Shown here one piece after another: positions 46,895 through 59,643 of a stretch of 64,000 nt of DNA. The translations under genes and the position numbers were made by a program. This DNA is from Primulina eburnea (lineage: Eukaryota > Streptophyta > Magnoliopsida > Lamiales > Gesneriaceae): assembly GCF_022965805.1 (NCBI RefSeq), contig NC_133101.1, forward strand, positions 50,238,342 to 50,302,341. Reading direction: 5' to 3'. The stretch's first letter is position 1, and the number at the start of each line of letters is the position of its first letter. Below the pieces are notes generated by a model, which was not told the DNA's origin, ran no database searches, and worked only from the letters and a program-made list of their open reading frames with translations.

Positions 46895-49522
46895 CTAACG
46901 TGCGAGTAATATATCTTTCCAAGCTTCGTAGAACATCCAGGTGATACCTGAAGAGGGCATGACTTTCAAACAGCTAGCAGCCCAGCCTCTGTAAAGCCCC
47001 ATCAGTCCTTCCTCTCTGACAACCTGCGCAAGTGCAGCAGCCATGTGGGGTGGGCATTTACCTCGAATAGCTCCAACCATCAGCTGTTTTCTTGCAACCT
47101 CCAACGGATAACTAATCGTGCTAGCCGTCAAGCCTGAAACATGTTAAGCACTATCTTAGTACCACAATATGCTACTGAATGCAGTTCCTAGTTCCTACAA
47201 TTAACGACTTTGTTTAGTTCAAGTGTCGGAATTCTAAAAACTACGAGAATAAAGTTGATGCTTTCCAACTTTTCACAGTAGATTCGGGGCTATCAGAACA
47301 GGTTTGAACCAGCACCACAAATATTTTTCTCTTTTGCACCCAAAATTGCTGTGTAGATTTGTCATTTTAAAAGGTTATTAGAAATAGGTATCCTCTCAAT
47401 GAACTCCAACGATAGTAGGACAATATAAGAACATAATGAAATTTGAAACATTGACATAAAAGTTATACCAGAAAGAGCACCAACTAAGAGCATCTCTGCA
47501 CGACTTAAAGATTCCTTTTTCTTCGCTAAGCAAACTGATTTCTTAATTGTCTCGTACATGAAATAGTAGCAGGTGCTGTAAGGGAGCATGCCAATCAATG
47601 TGGGTGAAATCCCAGAGTAGAAAGCCCGAACACCACCATCCTCGTAAATTTTGTGCACTGCAATACTTAGATTAGGATATACCTCAGGACTGACAGTCAA
47701 TCTATCCTGTATTAGATGGGGAATGCAATTAGATATTGAAGATTAGAACACACTCGATAATAACAGTAAGGCAAATGAAAATTTCCAGAGGTGATAATAT
47801 AAAAAAATGAGAGATATATAGCAGGATGTTCCTTAAAAATGGTTACTTGCGTGCTTTGGAATAGAGTGCTTCATCTCATCACATTGCACAAAATGTTCAA
47901 TTTTTGCATCAATCGCTAGCTAGAAAATGTTATTTTATTGTAGAAAGTTCTGAGCACCTCAAGGCTATTTTCCAGTCTCCAAAGAGACAAATCTACCAGC
48001 ACATACCTTTAAAACTTCAAGAGGATGACACACGAGGGTGCTAACAATTCCAGCAGCTGCACCAGCCACAGCAATGGGAGAGAGCCATGATAGAGAAAAT
48101 CTGAGGCTCATTGAACCAATCTGCAACTTCGGGCTTTCAGTTTGATTCCAATTCTCTTGTGCTAATGTCATTGCCCTCTTCACATGTTCAAAAGTTCCAA
48201 GCTCAATTGCCTGTGTGGGAACTATGCGGATCATATTTATAGCATTTCCAGCCCAAAGTCCTTGCCACCCCTGCTGTTCAATTATCTGGTTAAAACTACC
48301 ATAAATGTTTTTAGACCCAATTCCAACCACCATTCTTGTCCTGCAAATTTCAAATAATCACATTAGACGTGAAAGGTAAAAAAATAAAATTTACCATAAT
48401 AAAAACTAATGATTAACATCTTCCTGATGTTTCATATTGTAGACAAATAACTAAGTCAAAGAAACTACAAATTCTGATCCACAACAAATTGTGATATTAC
48501 AGCAGACAAGAATTTAAAAAATAGCAGTTAAAGTCGATCACAATGCTTGCTTTATCGACAGTCTAAAGAAAGAGTAAATCAGTAACACTTAAAACTTCTT
48601 TCTTATTAAGAAAGTTACGACTCTAAGCACAGCAAAGAGTTACATCATGTGCCAATGCCTTTCAGTTAGCAACAAGCTTGACAGGAACTACTATCTGCAG
48701 ATTCTTTCATATAACTCATTATATGAGGAAATACGGCAATTAGTCATAACCGTAAACCGGGTACAGATAAAATTTGGGAGAAATCAATCAGCAAGCAATA
48801 AGATGCACCAGACCTGATGGTCTCCAGTGGAGCAAGAACAGCTTTGGTCATAGCCCCTGCTAACGCACCACTGAGGAACTCGCCAACTTCTCTAGTTCTC
48901 ACCAAATCCTGAAGTGAATCAAATGAGTTGCTTTTCTGGATAGCCAAAAGCTTTAAAAGGTAAGCTAAACAAAATTTATTTCATCGTCAAACTCGAAGCT
49001 CCTGGAAGCAAAATACCGTGTATAAAGCTATTATGAGTAATAGTCAAATAAAAAAAAAACATACATGAGTCTATTTTTCATAGCATATGCGATTATGAAT
49101 AAAGGTTCCGTTCACAACACACTCCCAAAAGCAGTCCTAAACTCCTAATACCCAGGAAGACAAAAATTAGAATGTTTTACTTCTAAATTTTCTGGGAAAA
49201 AAAACATGACGTTTCGCCTCCTCTCCACGACTCGCCGAATCCTCAAAAACCCATTCTCCGCCCATCTCCGGAAGGACCTTTTCGCGGTAACAAAGAAATT
49301 TAAACTAGATGGAGGTCAAGCAGAACAAAATCCACACAAAATAAAGGTAAAAAGGGAAGAAAAAAATACCTGAAAAGCTCGCCCTAGATCCGGAACAGCA
49401 AACTGAAGCTCCTTTAAACTTGGAGATAGAGGATGGAGTTGAAATTCTCCCTTCGGTGTCGCAATCACACCATAAATATCTTCCATCACACAGTAGCTCT
49501 TCCTCTGTGATTCAGATTCCAT
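46895..49522 (-). CDS. Mitochondrial-carrier family protein, BT1/adenine-nucleotide-transporter type, five exons
   Basis: Predicted integral membrane carrier, 352 residues. Exons (transcript order): 49370-49522, 48814-48908, 48007-48340, 47469-47706, 46895-47133. Every intron is GT-AG and the summed length, 1059 nt, keeps frame. Three carrier repeats are seen, with signatures APLETIR, HPLEVLK and YPLEVAR (the Px[D/E]xx[K/R] motif). Other family features are GLWAGNAINMIRIVPTQAIE, FYSGISPTLIGMLPYSTCYY and LYRGWAASCLKVMPSSGITW. This is the Brittle1-like branch, which moves adenine nucleotides across mitochondrial or plastid membranes; it looks closest to the plant BTL proteins. The start at 49522 (MESESQRK) was chosen as the first ATG with conserved-looking sequence after it; an in-frame ATG at 49657 would add 45 unconserved-looking residues. 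No lesion seen. Introns contain nothing else recognised. Confidence 0.93.
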
Positions 49523-50463
49523 CAAGAAAACAAACAAGAGGGATCTTGAATTAAAAATGCAGCCCCACGGCTTATTAATATTTAGCTTAGCTCCTGGAAT
49601 TCCATCACAGGTCAAACGAGCCGAGTGAAAAATCCAATCAACACGTGAATAATTCAAGGATCGAGTTACAGGTGTAGCGTAAGCGAAAGGTAGAACCGTA
49701 GAAGAAAGAGACGTGCCTGGTGTTGATTTTGGGCCTGGACCGGAGTCTTTCGGATCATCTCAGATATTTTAGGAAATTTAATATCCTCTTCTTGTTTATC
49801 CTATTTCGACTTCACTTTAATGTCTTTTCTCATTACTTTTATTTATACATGTATATTTTTTTATTACAAAGAGAACTCGAACTTAGGACCTAGAAGAGAC
49901 GAAGGGTGAGACCAACCAACCGAGCTAAGTGATATTAATACATAACTTATACTTTTATACCACAATTGAATGGAGTCAATTAAAAAAATAGGAGTGAGAA
50001 ATAAAGTATTTAAAAAATAAGGACTCTGAATTTTTTTTTTTAGAAACAAAGAGTTGACTCTTAATTATTACATTAACTGTAATTAAACTTTTAACTTAAT
50101 TAATTATTTGTTCTCTTCTACTTGTTCTCCGTCGACACACATCTTTCATTTAAAATTGGTTTACAACCATTAAAAAGCCATCTACCCCCTCAACTGTTTC
50201 TGCATTACATTAAATCTAACTTCACCACCTCCCCTCATTCTACTCCCAACATGTTCTCACTTATTCGTCAGGTCTAGATTTAAATCTACTCCAACATCTT
50301 GTCTGATTCCTCTTTATTTGAAGACTGATTCCTTTGTATTTGAAGAAAAAAGTCATGGAGTAAGTTTTCTCCATTTTCATTGGACCCCATGTCATTGTGT
50401 TATTCATTTAGCCAAATCAAATTTTTAATTGACCTGGTTGATTGGTGGTTCTACTATTCGTGA
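49523..50463. other. Upstream region of the carrier gene and intergenic DNA
   Basis: Presumed 5' UTR and promoter (minus strand), then AT-rich DNA. No other gene, and no clear TATA box chosen. Confidence 0.5.
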
Positions 50464-50580
50464 TGTGTAGACCCGACCCAGAAACAAGAGTTCACCCAAA
50501 ATAATTGGTCGACCAAAATTAAGTTGGTATTCTCAGCGTCGACTGAGAAGAATTAAATTCTTTTTTATCGACCAAAATTT

Positions 50581-50776
50581 GGGCAGAACGTTTGGCGTCC
50601 GAGCGGTAGTTTTTGACCGCCCGAGCGCCAATGTTGAACAAGCTGAACACTTGGACAGCAGGTTCGGCACCCGGGCGGTAGATTTTGACCGCCTGAGCGC
50701 CAATGCATGATAAGTCTCGTAATCGGGCAGAACATTCCGCGCCCGGGCGGAAATTCTCGACCGCCCGAGCGCCGAC
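50581..50776 (+). repeat. Three ~71-bp GC-rich tandem repeats in the LTR
   Basis: Units start at 50581, 50653 and 50724. Each has GG(G/A)CAG, a (C)CGGGCGG or GAGCGG box, TTTTGACCGCC(C/T)GAGCGCC. The array lies upstream of the TATA run. Confidence 0.88.
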
Positions 50777-52609
50777 CGAAGTGTATGAAAAATGATGACA
50801 CGTAGCCTTGCTTGCAAGTTGGATGTATATATATTGTAAAACTTCAGAAATCAGAAGAAAGAAACGAGGAGAAAGCTTCTGAAACCTTACGCCTTTTCAT
50901 TCGTAGATTTGTGGTTCTATAAAATCCGTCCGTCAGATTTTGAATCCGAGCTCAGTACCGAGTTCCTAGCGACGAAAGCTACAACAAGATGTAAGTTCTA
51001 TTGAATTCTGATATCGTTGGAAATTATGATATTGGGTGAAATTATGATTTGACTGATATATTGTGTTCTGGGTATACTGATCAGTATATAATTAAAGTCA
51101 GATCGAAGAACGGACTGTTTATATAATTGTTATGATTTTCTGAAGAGATATGATTGAGATTGTGCAGATTTGATATTATGACCTGTTATTATTGAAGATT
51201 ATGATTCATATTGATATCGATTATGAGTTGTGGTATTATATTTGTGATGTTGAGATTGATGGGGTTATCAAGACTGTATTGTTATGCCGTAGAAACATCA
51301 GTAGATTGATTTTGAGCAGATTCAATATTGATTGAGATTATATCATGATATCGTTGATATGGATCAGATTGTGTTTGATTTGAGTATTGATCAGAACATG
51401 TTTTGAATCGAGTTATACATTGATACAGTTTATTCGATATTGTTATTGCCAGATTGATTTGACAGGCAGTGAGTTCGAGACTTCGACAGAGTCAGATCGA
51501 CAGAACGAAACGAAAGGTATAAATTGATGTTGATGCGGGATTGCACAACTCGAGTTAGATTCGAATTGAGTTTCCCAAAATCATATACTTTACCTTATTG
51601 CATTGATATTTTCAATTGAATGAGATTGATATATTTGGTCTATTGATTTATGTATTGAGTCATAGGCGGATGCGCCTAGTCGTAGACAATTGATCTCGTA
51701 ACAGAGGTACCAGATAATGATGGAATCGTTACTGGGCCATTTCACATTGTCACAGAGGTTTGGCAAGATATTCCAGGGCTGATATGCCTAGATGATTGGC
51801 CGATATGCCAGGGCGAATTTGCCTAATCTGTTGTTGATTCGCCAAGACACCGGATGTTTGGTTATATCGAAGTGGATAGAATTGGAGTTTCTTCTATTAC
51901 TAATATTCGATATGGAAAGAATCAAAGTCCGTGAATAAGAATGTAGCACCACCCCGATCGGGAGTGTAACGAACCGTACTTATCATACTTAAAATTTGCG
52001 GAAAAATTAAAAATTTTCTTAAATCTACACATCCATACAGTCGTCACTCATCATTCATTAAAATAATATTTGAAATCAATATCACCAACTAAAATTTGCT
52101 ACAAGACAAGCTGTCTCAAAATGTCTCACAATCCAATCATAAAATCAGAGTGTAAATGTATTTTCTTAAAATCTTAAAACAACGTAGGCGGTCCTCGGGT
52201 CTAGCCTCCCGCTCAGTCCAAGCCTGCCCCTTGGTCTCCACCTCCCGTCTCCTCATCAACATAGTCACCTGCATCGATCAAGTCTAGTGAGTCTAAAGAC
52301 TCAACACGCATAAATTGGGATAACGAGTACTACATAATAAAATCGCATGCATCTTAAAAATAGAACGTACATAACTTGAAACTTGAGCTTGCATAATAAA
52401 CTTGAACATACGTAAATACATAACTAGACGTGCCATCAACATGAACTTTCATAAACATACTGCATACTTGAACATACGTAACTTCATCATTTTCGTAGAA
52501 GATGTTTCAAAGCAAGTGACCCATACATAATAAACGCCTGATCAGACACACCACAGTACTGGGCTGACAGGGACGTATCCACTGCCGCATACATGAGATC
52601 TCTTTTCAT

Positions 52610-52740
52610 AATTTAACGGGCTGGTTGGTCCCCGTTCATAATTTAACGCTTTCCAACCACGATCTAACTCGTTCATAATTTAACGGGGCGGAGAGGTCCT
52701 CGGCCACGTTCACCGACTTCCAAACCCATTCATAATTTGG
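52610..52740. repeat. Repeats of CGTTCATAATTTAACG in the LTR
   Basis: Four copies or near copies of TTCATAATTTAACG(G) and a final TTCATAATTTGG, spaced 34-52 bp. The same array is near 60275-60413. It sits at the position corresponding to the 34-bp repeats of the solo LTR at 20050-20170. Confidence 0.85.
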
Positions 52741-53035
52741 TCAAAAGACATTTAGCATACCTCAAAAACTTAAAATATTTTCTTTACACGTCCTACATAC
52801 TTGGCGTTGAGGGATTCGTTGGACTTCGACTGGGGCCGTTGTTGCACACACTAACATGAAATTGCATACTTAACTTGCATAACTTAACGTAGAAATCATA
52901 CTTACTCTCGAGTTCAATCATTACTTAGGACATTCTAAAATTTTCCATGACGCGACCTTGATAATCCTTACACTAAACCATGACGTCTAACCTCAAAGCA
53001 TACTAAATTATTTTTCTCAAGAACGAAGGACACAG

Positions 53036-53293
53036 ACCCCGTGCTTGGGTCCGTGCACGGGTCCGTCTAGACTCTGTAAAAAGACATCGAAAAGGAGGAG
53101 GGGCACGGACCCCGTGCCTAGGTCCGTGTGGGGGTCCGTGTATCCTCGGGAATTCGGCACCGCGAAAGAAACAAAGGCACGGACCCCGTGTAAGGGTCCG
53201 TGTAGGGGTCAGTCTAGTCTCTGGAAAAAGACACTACGAGGGAAACAGGGGCACGGACCCCGTGCCAGGGTCCGTGTTGGGGTCCGTGTGACC
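53036..53293. repeat. Four ~65-bp palindromic GC-rich repeats in the LTR
   Basis: Each unit has GCACGGACCCCGTGC (or a variant) followed by GGGTCCGTG twice. Units start near 53027, 53103, 53178 and 53250. The matching array in the 5' LTR is at about 60707-60965. The core is self-complementary and could form hairpins. Confidence 0.9.
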
Positions 53294-54717
53294 TCGATTT
53301 TCTGAACCTGCGAGGAAAAACTCACACAATATCTATTCTCCCAATCGAACGACTAATGGAACGGAATTAAACACCTTGAGACCATCCTAAGACACCATAA
53401 CATCGATCTAAACTCGTACGAACACCCAAACAACGACGTTCCCCTACGATACATACAATTTGAGGAAAACGCGGCAATTGACACCAATTGGTTCCTACGA
53501 CTTCTTGTGCATTCTAGTGCCTATCAACACCGAACGACATGATAAATAACGACCCAACATCATACCGATCATACCTAGACGCAGCAACAATCACCCGTCG
53601 ATTTCCAACGAAGCCTGCAACAAATAACTTCAAGAACACAATTTTCGTAAAAGTCGCAGTTTGAGCAGTCCCACGAAAAACATCATAACTCACTCAATTT
53701 TCATCCACAAATCTCAAATTTATATCGAATCGAAGGTATCGAAAAGTTCTACAATTTTCTAGTTCAAAGTTTTCTCAAAATCCCGACAAAAAAAATCGCA
53801 GTTTTCATCAGAACAGTAGGTTACGAGATTTCAGATCTAAAAATTATTTCAAACGCATTCAAACCATTTTCCGCTCAAGCGACGAATGTCACACATTGAT
53901 TTTTACGCATAAAATAACACAACGCATACTATGACAAGATCGATGCATAAAGAACAGAATATACGTGCCTTGATATTAAAAGATACCGTAACGACGACAC
54001 CGAAGCGGAGATGGAGCGAGGCTTGATCCGGGACGAACGTGGCACCGATTTCTTAGAATAAAATGCAACAAAACCTTGCTGGAAATTAAAGGGAGGGGGC
54101 GGCTGCTATGCTTCTCAAGAACCCTAGGTTTTCTTTTAAAAGAATGAAGTGAAGAGAGAAATAAAATTGTGCGTGTGTATGCTTGAGTGTCGTGAATGGT
54201 GTGTGTAAAGTGTGTGTGTGCGTGCGTTTTGTGTAGTGGGTAGGAGATTAGAGTGTTAATTAGGGACAATAATTTACTTAATTACTAATTAACAACCAAT
54301 CAAGGCATTAACCCACTACTAACTTTAAATAAAAATCGTGTGATTGAAATAAAGTGCACAAGAGACAATTCCTTAAAACTTTAAAGTCTCCAAAATCTCC
54401 TAATAGTCAAATTAGGCTTTTAAATTACTAAAACTAGATAAATTATTTAAAATGACCCACTCCACTAAAAATAAAATACCGTCTTTTAAAATTGCCAAAG
54501 ATCGTCACCGGGTCTCTTCTTCGATCCCGCCTCGAATAATCGCCTGAAACATGAAACTTGAAGAAAGCATTTTTAACGTGCATCACATGAACATAAATAA
54601 TTTAAAATAATGCATTTTCATAAATTATGCATGGCTAAAACTCATTTAAAAATAATTAAATGATCTAATAATTAAATGAATGCATGGGTTATACGTGTAC
54701 TGAATTTGGGCACTACA

Positions 54718-54732
54718 GTTCATCCCCCACTT
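54718..54732 (-). other. Polypurine tract of gypsy element 2
   Basis: On the minus strand AAGTGGGGGATGAAC directly precedes the 3' LTR. Confidence 0.85.
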
Positions 54733-54753
54733 ATAAAAATTTCGTCCTCGAAA

Positions 54754-57700
54754 TTAAGTCTTACCGAACAACTCCGGGTAGCGAAGTCTCATATCTGTCT
54801 CTGACTCCCAAGTGGCCTCTTCCACTGATTGGTTTAGCCACCGAACTTTTACTAGCTTAGTCACTTTGTTCCGAAGCCTACGCTCTTGCCTGTCTAGGAT
54901 TTGGACTGGTCTCTCCTCATAAGACAGGTCTGGAGCCAGCTGCAAAGGCTCATAACTCAGAATATGCGAAGGATTCGCCAGATATTTCCTCAGCATCGAG
55001 ACATGGAACACATTGTGCACCCCGGCCAGATTCGGCGGAAGGGCAACACGATAGGCTAGTGTCCCAATTCTGTCCAAAATCTCGAACGGCCCAATGAACC
55101 TCGGACTCAGTTTGCCTCTCTTTCCAAATCTCATAACACCCTTCATAGGTGATATCTTGATAAAAACGTGATCTCCTACGGCAAACTCGAGATCTCTTCT
55201 CCTTTTATCGGCATAGCTCTTTTGACGGCTTTGGCAGTCTTCATTCTCTCACGAATCTTGACCACCACGTCTGCAGTCTGTTGCACTATCTCTGGACCAA
55301 GTTCTGTCCTCTCACCAACTTCATCCCAATGAACTGGTGATCTGCACTTCCTTCCGTACAACGCCTCATAGGGAGCCATACCAATAGATGCTTGGAAGCT
55401 GTTGTTGTATGTGAACTCCACTAGAGGTAGTCTAGACTCCCAAGTTCCTTGAAAATCAATCATGCACGCTCTCAGAAAATCCTCTAAAATCTGAATCACT
55501 CGCTCAGACTGGCCATCTGTCTGCGGGTGGAAAGCTGTACTGAAAAGCAACTTCGTCCCCATGGCTGCATGTAAGCTCTTCCAGAAGGACGACGTAAACC
55601 TTGGGTCCCTGTCGGACACAATTGAAACTGGGAATCCATGTAAACGAACGATCTCCCTGAGATAAAGCTCCGCATACTGCGTCATGGAGAAAGTCGTCTT
55701 CGCTGGTAGAAAATATGCTGATTTCGTGAGTCGGTCCACTATAACCCAAATGGAATTCGACCCTCTGACTGATCTCGACAACCCAACCACGAAATCCATA
55801 GTAATGTTCTCCCACTTCCACTCGGGAATGGGGAGTGACTTAACCAACCCTACTGGTCTCTGATGTTCAGCTTTTACTTTCTGACAAGTGAGACATTCTG
55901 ATACGAATCTACGGATGTCTCGCTTCATCCCTTGCCACCAATACAATAACTGTAGGTCTTTGTACATCTTGGTACCTCCTGGGTGAATGGAATACGGAGA
56001 TGCGTGTGCCTCTGTCAAAATATCCTGTCTGATCGAACCAACACTAGGCATCCACATTCTACCTCTGTATCTCACAATGCCGTTTGAAACTGTGTACAGC
56101 ACACTGCCCTTGGCTTCGTCTTTCAGTCTCCACTTCTGTAACCGCTCATCTGAAGACTGACCTGCCCGGATACGGTCTAGCAAACCAGATTTGACTATCA
56201 GATTAGACAGTCTAGGAGCTCTGCCCTCTCGATAAATCTCTAGACCAAATCTCTGAATCTCCGACTGTAGTGGTCTCTGAGCTGACAACTGAGCGACAAC
56301 CGCCACTTTTCTGCTCAAGGCGTCTGCGACCACATTAGCTTTCCCTGGATGGTAGCTAATTTTGCAGTCGTAATCTTTCACAAGTTCCAACCACTGCCTC
56401 TGTCTCATATTCAGCTCTTTCTGCGTGAAGAAATATTTGAGACTCTTGTGGTCATTGAAAATCTGACATTTCTCGCCGTATAGGTAGTGCCTCCAAATCT
56501 TCAACGCAAAGACGACTGCGGCTAATTCCAAGTCATGCGTCGGGTAATTCTTCTCATACACCTTCAACTGCCTGGAGGCATAAGCTATGACCCGACCTTG
56601 CTACATCAACACAGCGCCTAGACCGATCTTAGATGCATCGGTAAAAAGCGCAAACTCCCCTTGCCCTGACGGCATGGCTAGTACTGGCGCTGAAATAAGA
56701 GCTTGCTTCAGAGTGTCGAAGCTCTTCTGGCATTCCTCACTCTACACAAACTTAGCATTTTTCTTGGTTAGTGAAGTGAGCGGCACTGCTATGGACGAAA
56801 ATCCCTTAATGAACTTACGGTAGTAACTGGCTAAACCCAAAAAGCTGCGGATTTCTGATGCGTTCTTTGGTTCAACCCATTCCTTAACGGCTGATACCTT
56901 CGCTGGGTCCACCTCAATACCACTGCTAGATACTATATGCCCCAAAAATGCAACTTTCTGCAGCCAAAATTCACACTTACTGAACTTCGCAAATAGCCTG
57001 CGACTCTGCAAGGTCTGCAAAACTGTCCTCAAATGCTGGTTATGCTCCTCATGGCTCTTCGAGTATATGAGAATGTCGTCAATAAACACTATGACGAACT
57101 GATCAAGGTAGGGCTGAAATACTCGATTCATGAGGTCCATGAAAATTGCTGGAGCATTCGTCAGACCGAATGGCATTAGTAAGAACTCGAAATGCCCATA
57201 CCTGGTCCTGAAGGCCGTCTTGTGAACATCTGCATCCTTAACCTTCAGCTGGTGATACCCGGATCGAAGATCTATCTTAGAGAACATGGTAGCTACCTGC
57301 AACTGATCGAACAAGTCTTCGATTCTAGGCAACGGGTACTTATTCTTGATCGTTACCTTGTTCAGCTCTCGGTAGTCGATGCACAGTCTCATGCTCCCGT
57401 CTTTCTTCTTTACAAAGAGCACTGGTGCGCCCCACGGTGAGAAACTAGGGTGGATAAATCCTTTGTCGAGGAGTTCCTGAATCTGCTGCTTGAGCTCTAA
57501 CATCTCAGCTGGAGCTAATCTGTATGGTGCCTTAGAGATTGGCGTTGTGCCTGGCACGAGATCGATTGCAAACTCCACATCTCTCTCTGGTGGAAGGCCT
57601 GTGACGTCATCAGGAAAGACGTCTGGGAAGTCTCTGACTACTGGCACCTCTGATAAAGATGGAGTGGGCACATCAGGCGCTGAAATAATACTAGCCAAGA

Positions 57701-58132
57701 AGGCCTGACACCCCTTGGAGATCAACCTCCTCGCCTGCATGCACGAAATCATGCGAGGGAAGCTTCTCCATCTAGCTGGTTCGAAAAGAAACTGTTCCAT
57801 GCCCGGCGGTCTGACCAAAACTGACCTCTTCTGAAAATCGATTAAGACTCTGTTCTTTGTCAGCCAGTCCATGCCCAAGATAATGTCGAATTCTGGCATC
57901 GGCAATGGGATTAAATCTGCATATACTAGGTGGCCATGTAGTTCTAGATCAATGTCTCTGATCACACTGGTAGCCAACAGCTCTTCCCCTGATGGGACTG
58001 TCACCGAAAAGTTCACGTCTAGGCCAATGGACTTGAGGTCCAAATGATTAGCAAACGTCTCTGATATGAAGGAGTGAGTGGCTCCTGAGTCTAACAGTGC
58101 AGTTGTGGGTAATCTCTTAATAAAAATGTTTC
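54754..58132 (-). pseudogene. pol of gypsy element 2, two stops and one frameshift
   Basis: Order: protease ([10 protein letters not shown] intact, near 58080), reverse transcriptase (FIDDILIYS near 57080), RNase H, integrase ([30 protein letters not shown]) and chromodomain tail (PVQILDRQ...LVKVRW, EEATWESE) to the stop at 54754. In-frame TAG codons interrupt it at about 56742 (the Trp of FVWSxE) and 56598 (a Gln of the RNase H start). A 1-nt loss near 55234 shifts the frame just before the final segment. Everything else is conserved, so it died recently. Confidence 0.93.
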
Positions 58133-58306
58133 CTGAGATGCGTTAGTACAACACCACTTATTTTCCCAAAATTTCTAACATAAACCTTAAACACAATAGA
58201 ACTCAATAACCCTAGGCAAACAAAATATTACTAGCACGCTAATAATCCCAAGTAAAAATTCCACATGCAAGGCAGAATAATACTGAGCTTAGGTAGAAAA
58301 GTTTAC
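58133..58306 (-). other. Probable spliceosomal intron between gag and pol (element 2)
   Basis: 174 bp, donor ACTG|GTAAAC, acceptor GCATCTCAG. Phase 1; splicing joins the gag end (LLTG) to [17 protein letters not shown] without a shift. Unspliced reading stops at 58239. Position and phase equal those of the intron in element 1. Confidence 0.78.
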
Positions 58307-59410
58307 CAGTCAGTAAGGTGGTGTCTGGGTCTGCCTCCTGAGCATGCATGGCGAATACCCTTCCTTGGGTTGGCTGCTTCCACTGTGGGCACTCTTTCAG
58401 CACGTGATCTGTAGCTCCATATTTAAAAGATTTCCCGGATCCCCATAGGCACTGTCCGGGATGCTGGCGATTGCACTTCTGGCACACTGGGAAGATAGCG
58501 GGCTTCTGAGGCGCCCCTTGCTGCTGAATTGGACCCTTGCCCTTTGGCGGTCCTGGATAAGGCTTTTTCCCAGGCGGCCCCTGAAACGGCCTCTTAAACT
58601 GGGGTCTCTGCTGTTGTTGCTGTTGGTGTTGCGGTGGTGCCTGGTATGGCCTCTTGCCCTGCCCGTCCATCTCTATATCTCTCAGATCTTGCTCGGTAGC
58701 CAGAGCTCTAAAAACGACAACTGTATAAGTAGTAGGGCCAGCTACCCTTACATCACGGCGCAGGATCGGCCGCAAACCATTTAAGAAGTGCCTCAACTTC
58801 GCCTGGACATCATTAGCAATGAGGGGCAAGAAGTGACATCCCCTCTCAAACTTCCTAACAAATTCTGCCACGCTACTGTCCCCCTGCCGCAGCGTCATAA
58901 ACTCGTTGGTGACTCTGGTTCGTACTTCCTCAGTGAAGTACTTGGAGTAGAAAACCTCCTTAAAACCATTCCAAGGCAGCACCTGTAAATTGACGGCCAC
59001 TGACGCACTCTCCCACCATAGCCTAGCGTCTCCAGTTAATAAGAAGGTGGCGCAACGGACTCTGTCAGCATCCGTCAGTTCCATAAAGTTGAAAATTACT
59101 TCGATGGACTTGATCCATCCCTCAGCTAACATCGGGTCAGTGGTACCCGAAAACTCCTTCGGACTCATCCTCCGGAACCTCTCATATACTGCCTCTGGTT
59201 GGGGCCTCGCCCCTGCACCTACTGCTGCAGCCTGGTTCTCCGCAAACTGTGCGAAGAAATGCGTCATCCCAGCAAGCATATGTGCCTGCATATCTGGTGG
59301 TGGAGGTGGTGGAGGATTGGCCCTCTCCTCATCTCGATGTTCCCTGCCTCAACTCGATGCTCTCTGTTCTCATCCCTTGTTTCCCGGTCAACCAAACGTC
59401 TACGAGGCAT
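58307..59410 (-). pseudogene. gag of gypsy element 2, N-terminal frameshift
   Basis: The start MPRRRL is at 59410. A frame change between there and the polyproline stretch near 59310 is needed to reach the long frame 59291-58239 (FFAQFAENQ, EFSGTTDPM, RLWWESASV, FVRKFERGCHF, LRHFLNGLRP). The zinc knuckle reads CLWGSGKSFKYGATDHVLKEC, so both cysteines of the first CX2C pair are lost. A Gln/Pro-rich basic linker precedes it. The break differs in frame direction from that in element 1. Confidence 0.87.
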
Positions 59411-59629
59411 ACTGTTCCAATAATTCACCCAACACGTACACCCAATATGCATGAACATATCTCAATATTTTATGATGCACGTAAATCAAACTTAAAACAT
59501 GCACATACTGAAATCATAACTTGATGCTTACTACATAATATAATGCAAAACTTTAAACTTACAGACTTGAGGTGTGACTTCGTGAGCTTCTTGCGACTGG
59601 CAGTAGGCATGACCCTTTACAAGAACACC

Positions 59630-59641
59630 GCTCTGATACCA
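59630..59641 (-). other. Primer binding site of gypsy element 2
   Basis: TGGTATCAGAGC on the minus strand, three bases from the 5' LTR. Confidence 0.92.
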
Positions 59642-59643
59642 AC

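Larger units (their letters stand above)
51965..54717 (-). repeat. 3' LTR of gypsy element 2
   Basis: On the minus strand it runs TGTAGTGCCC... to CGTTACA. It contains two tandem-repeat arrays listed separately. The 97-codon ORF seen inside (and in the other LTR) is not a supported gene. Confidence 0.93.
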
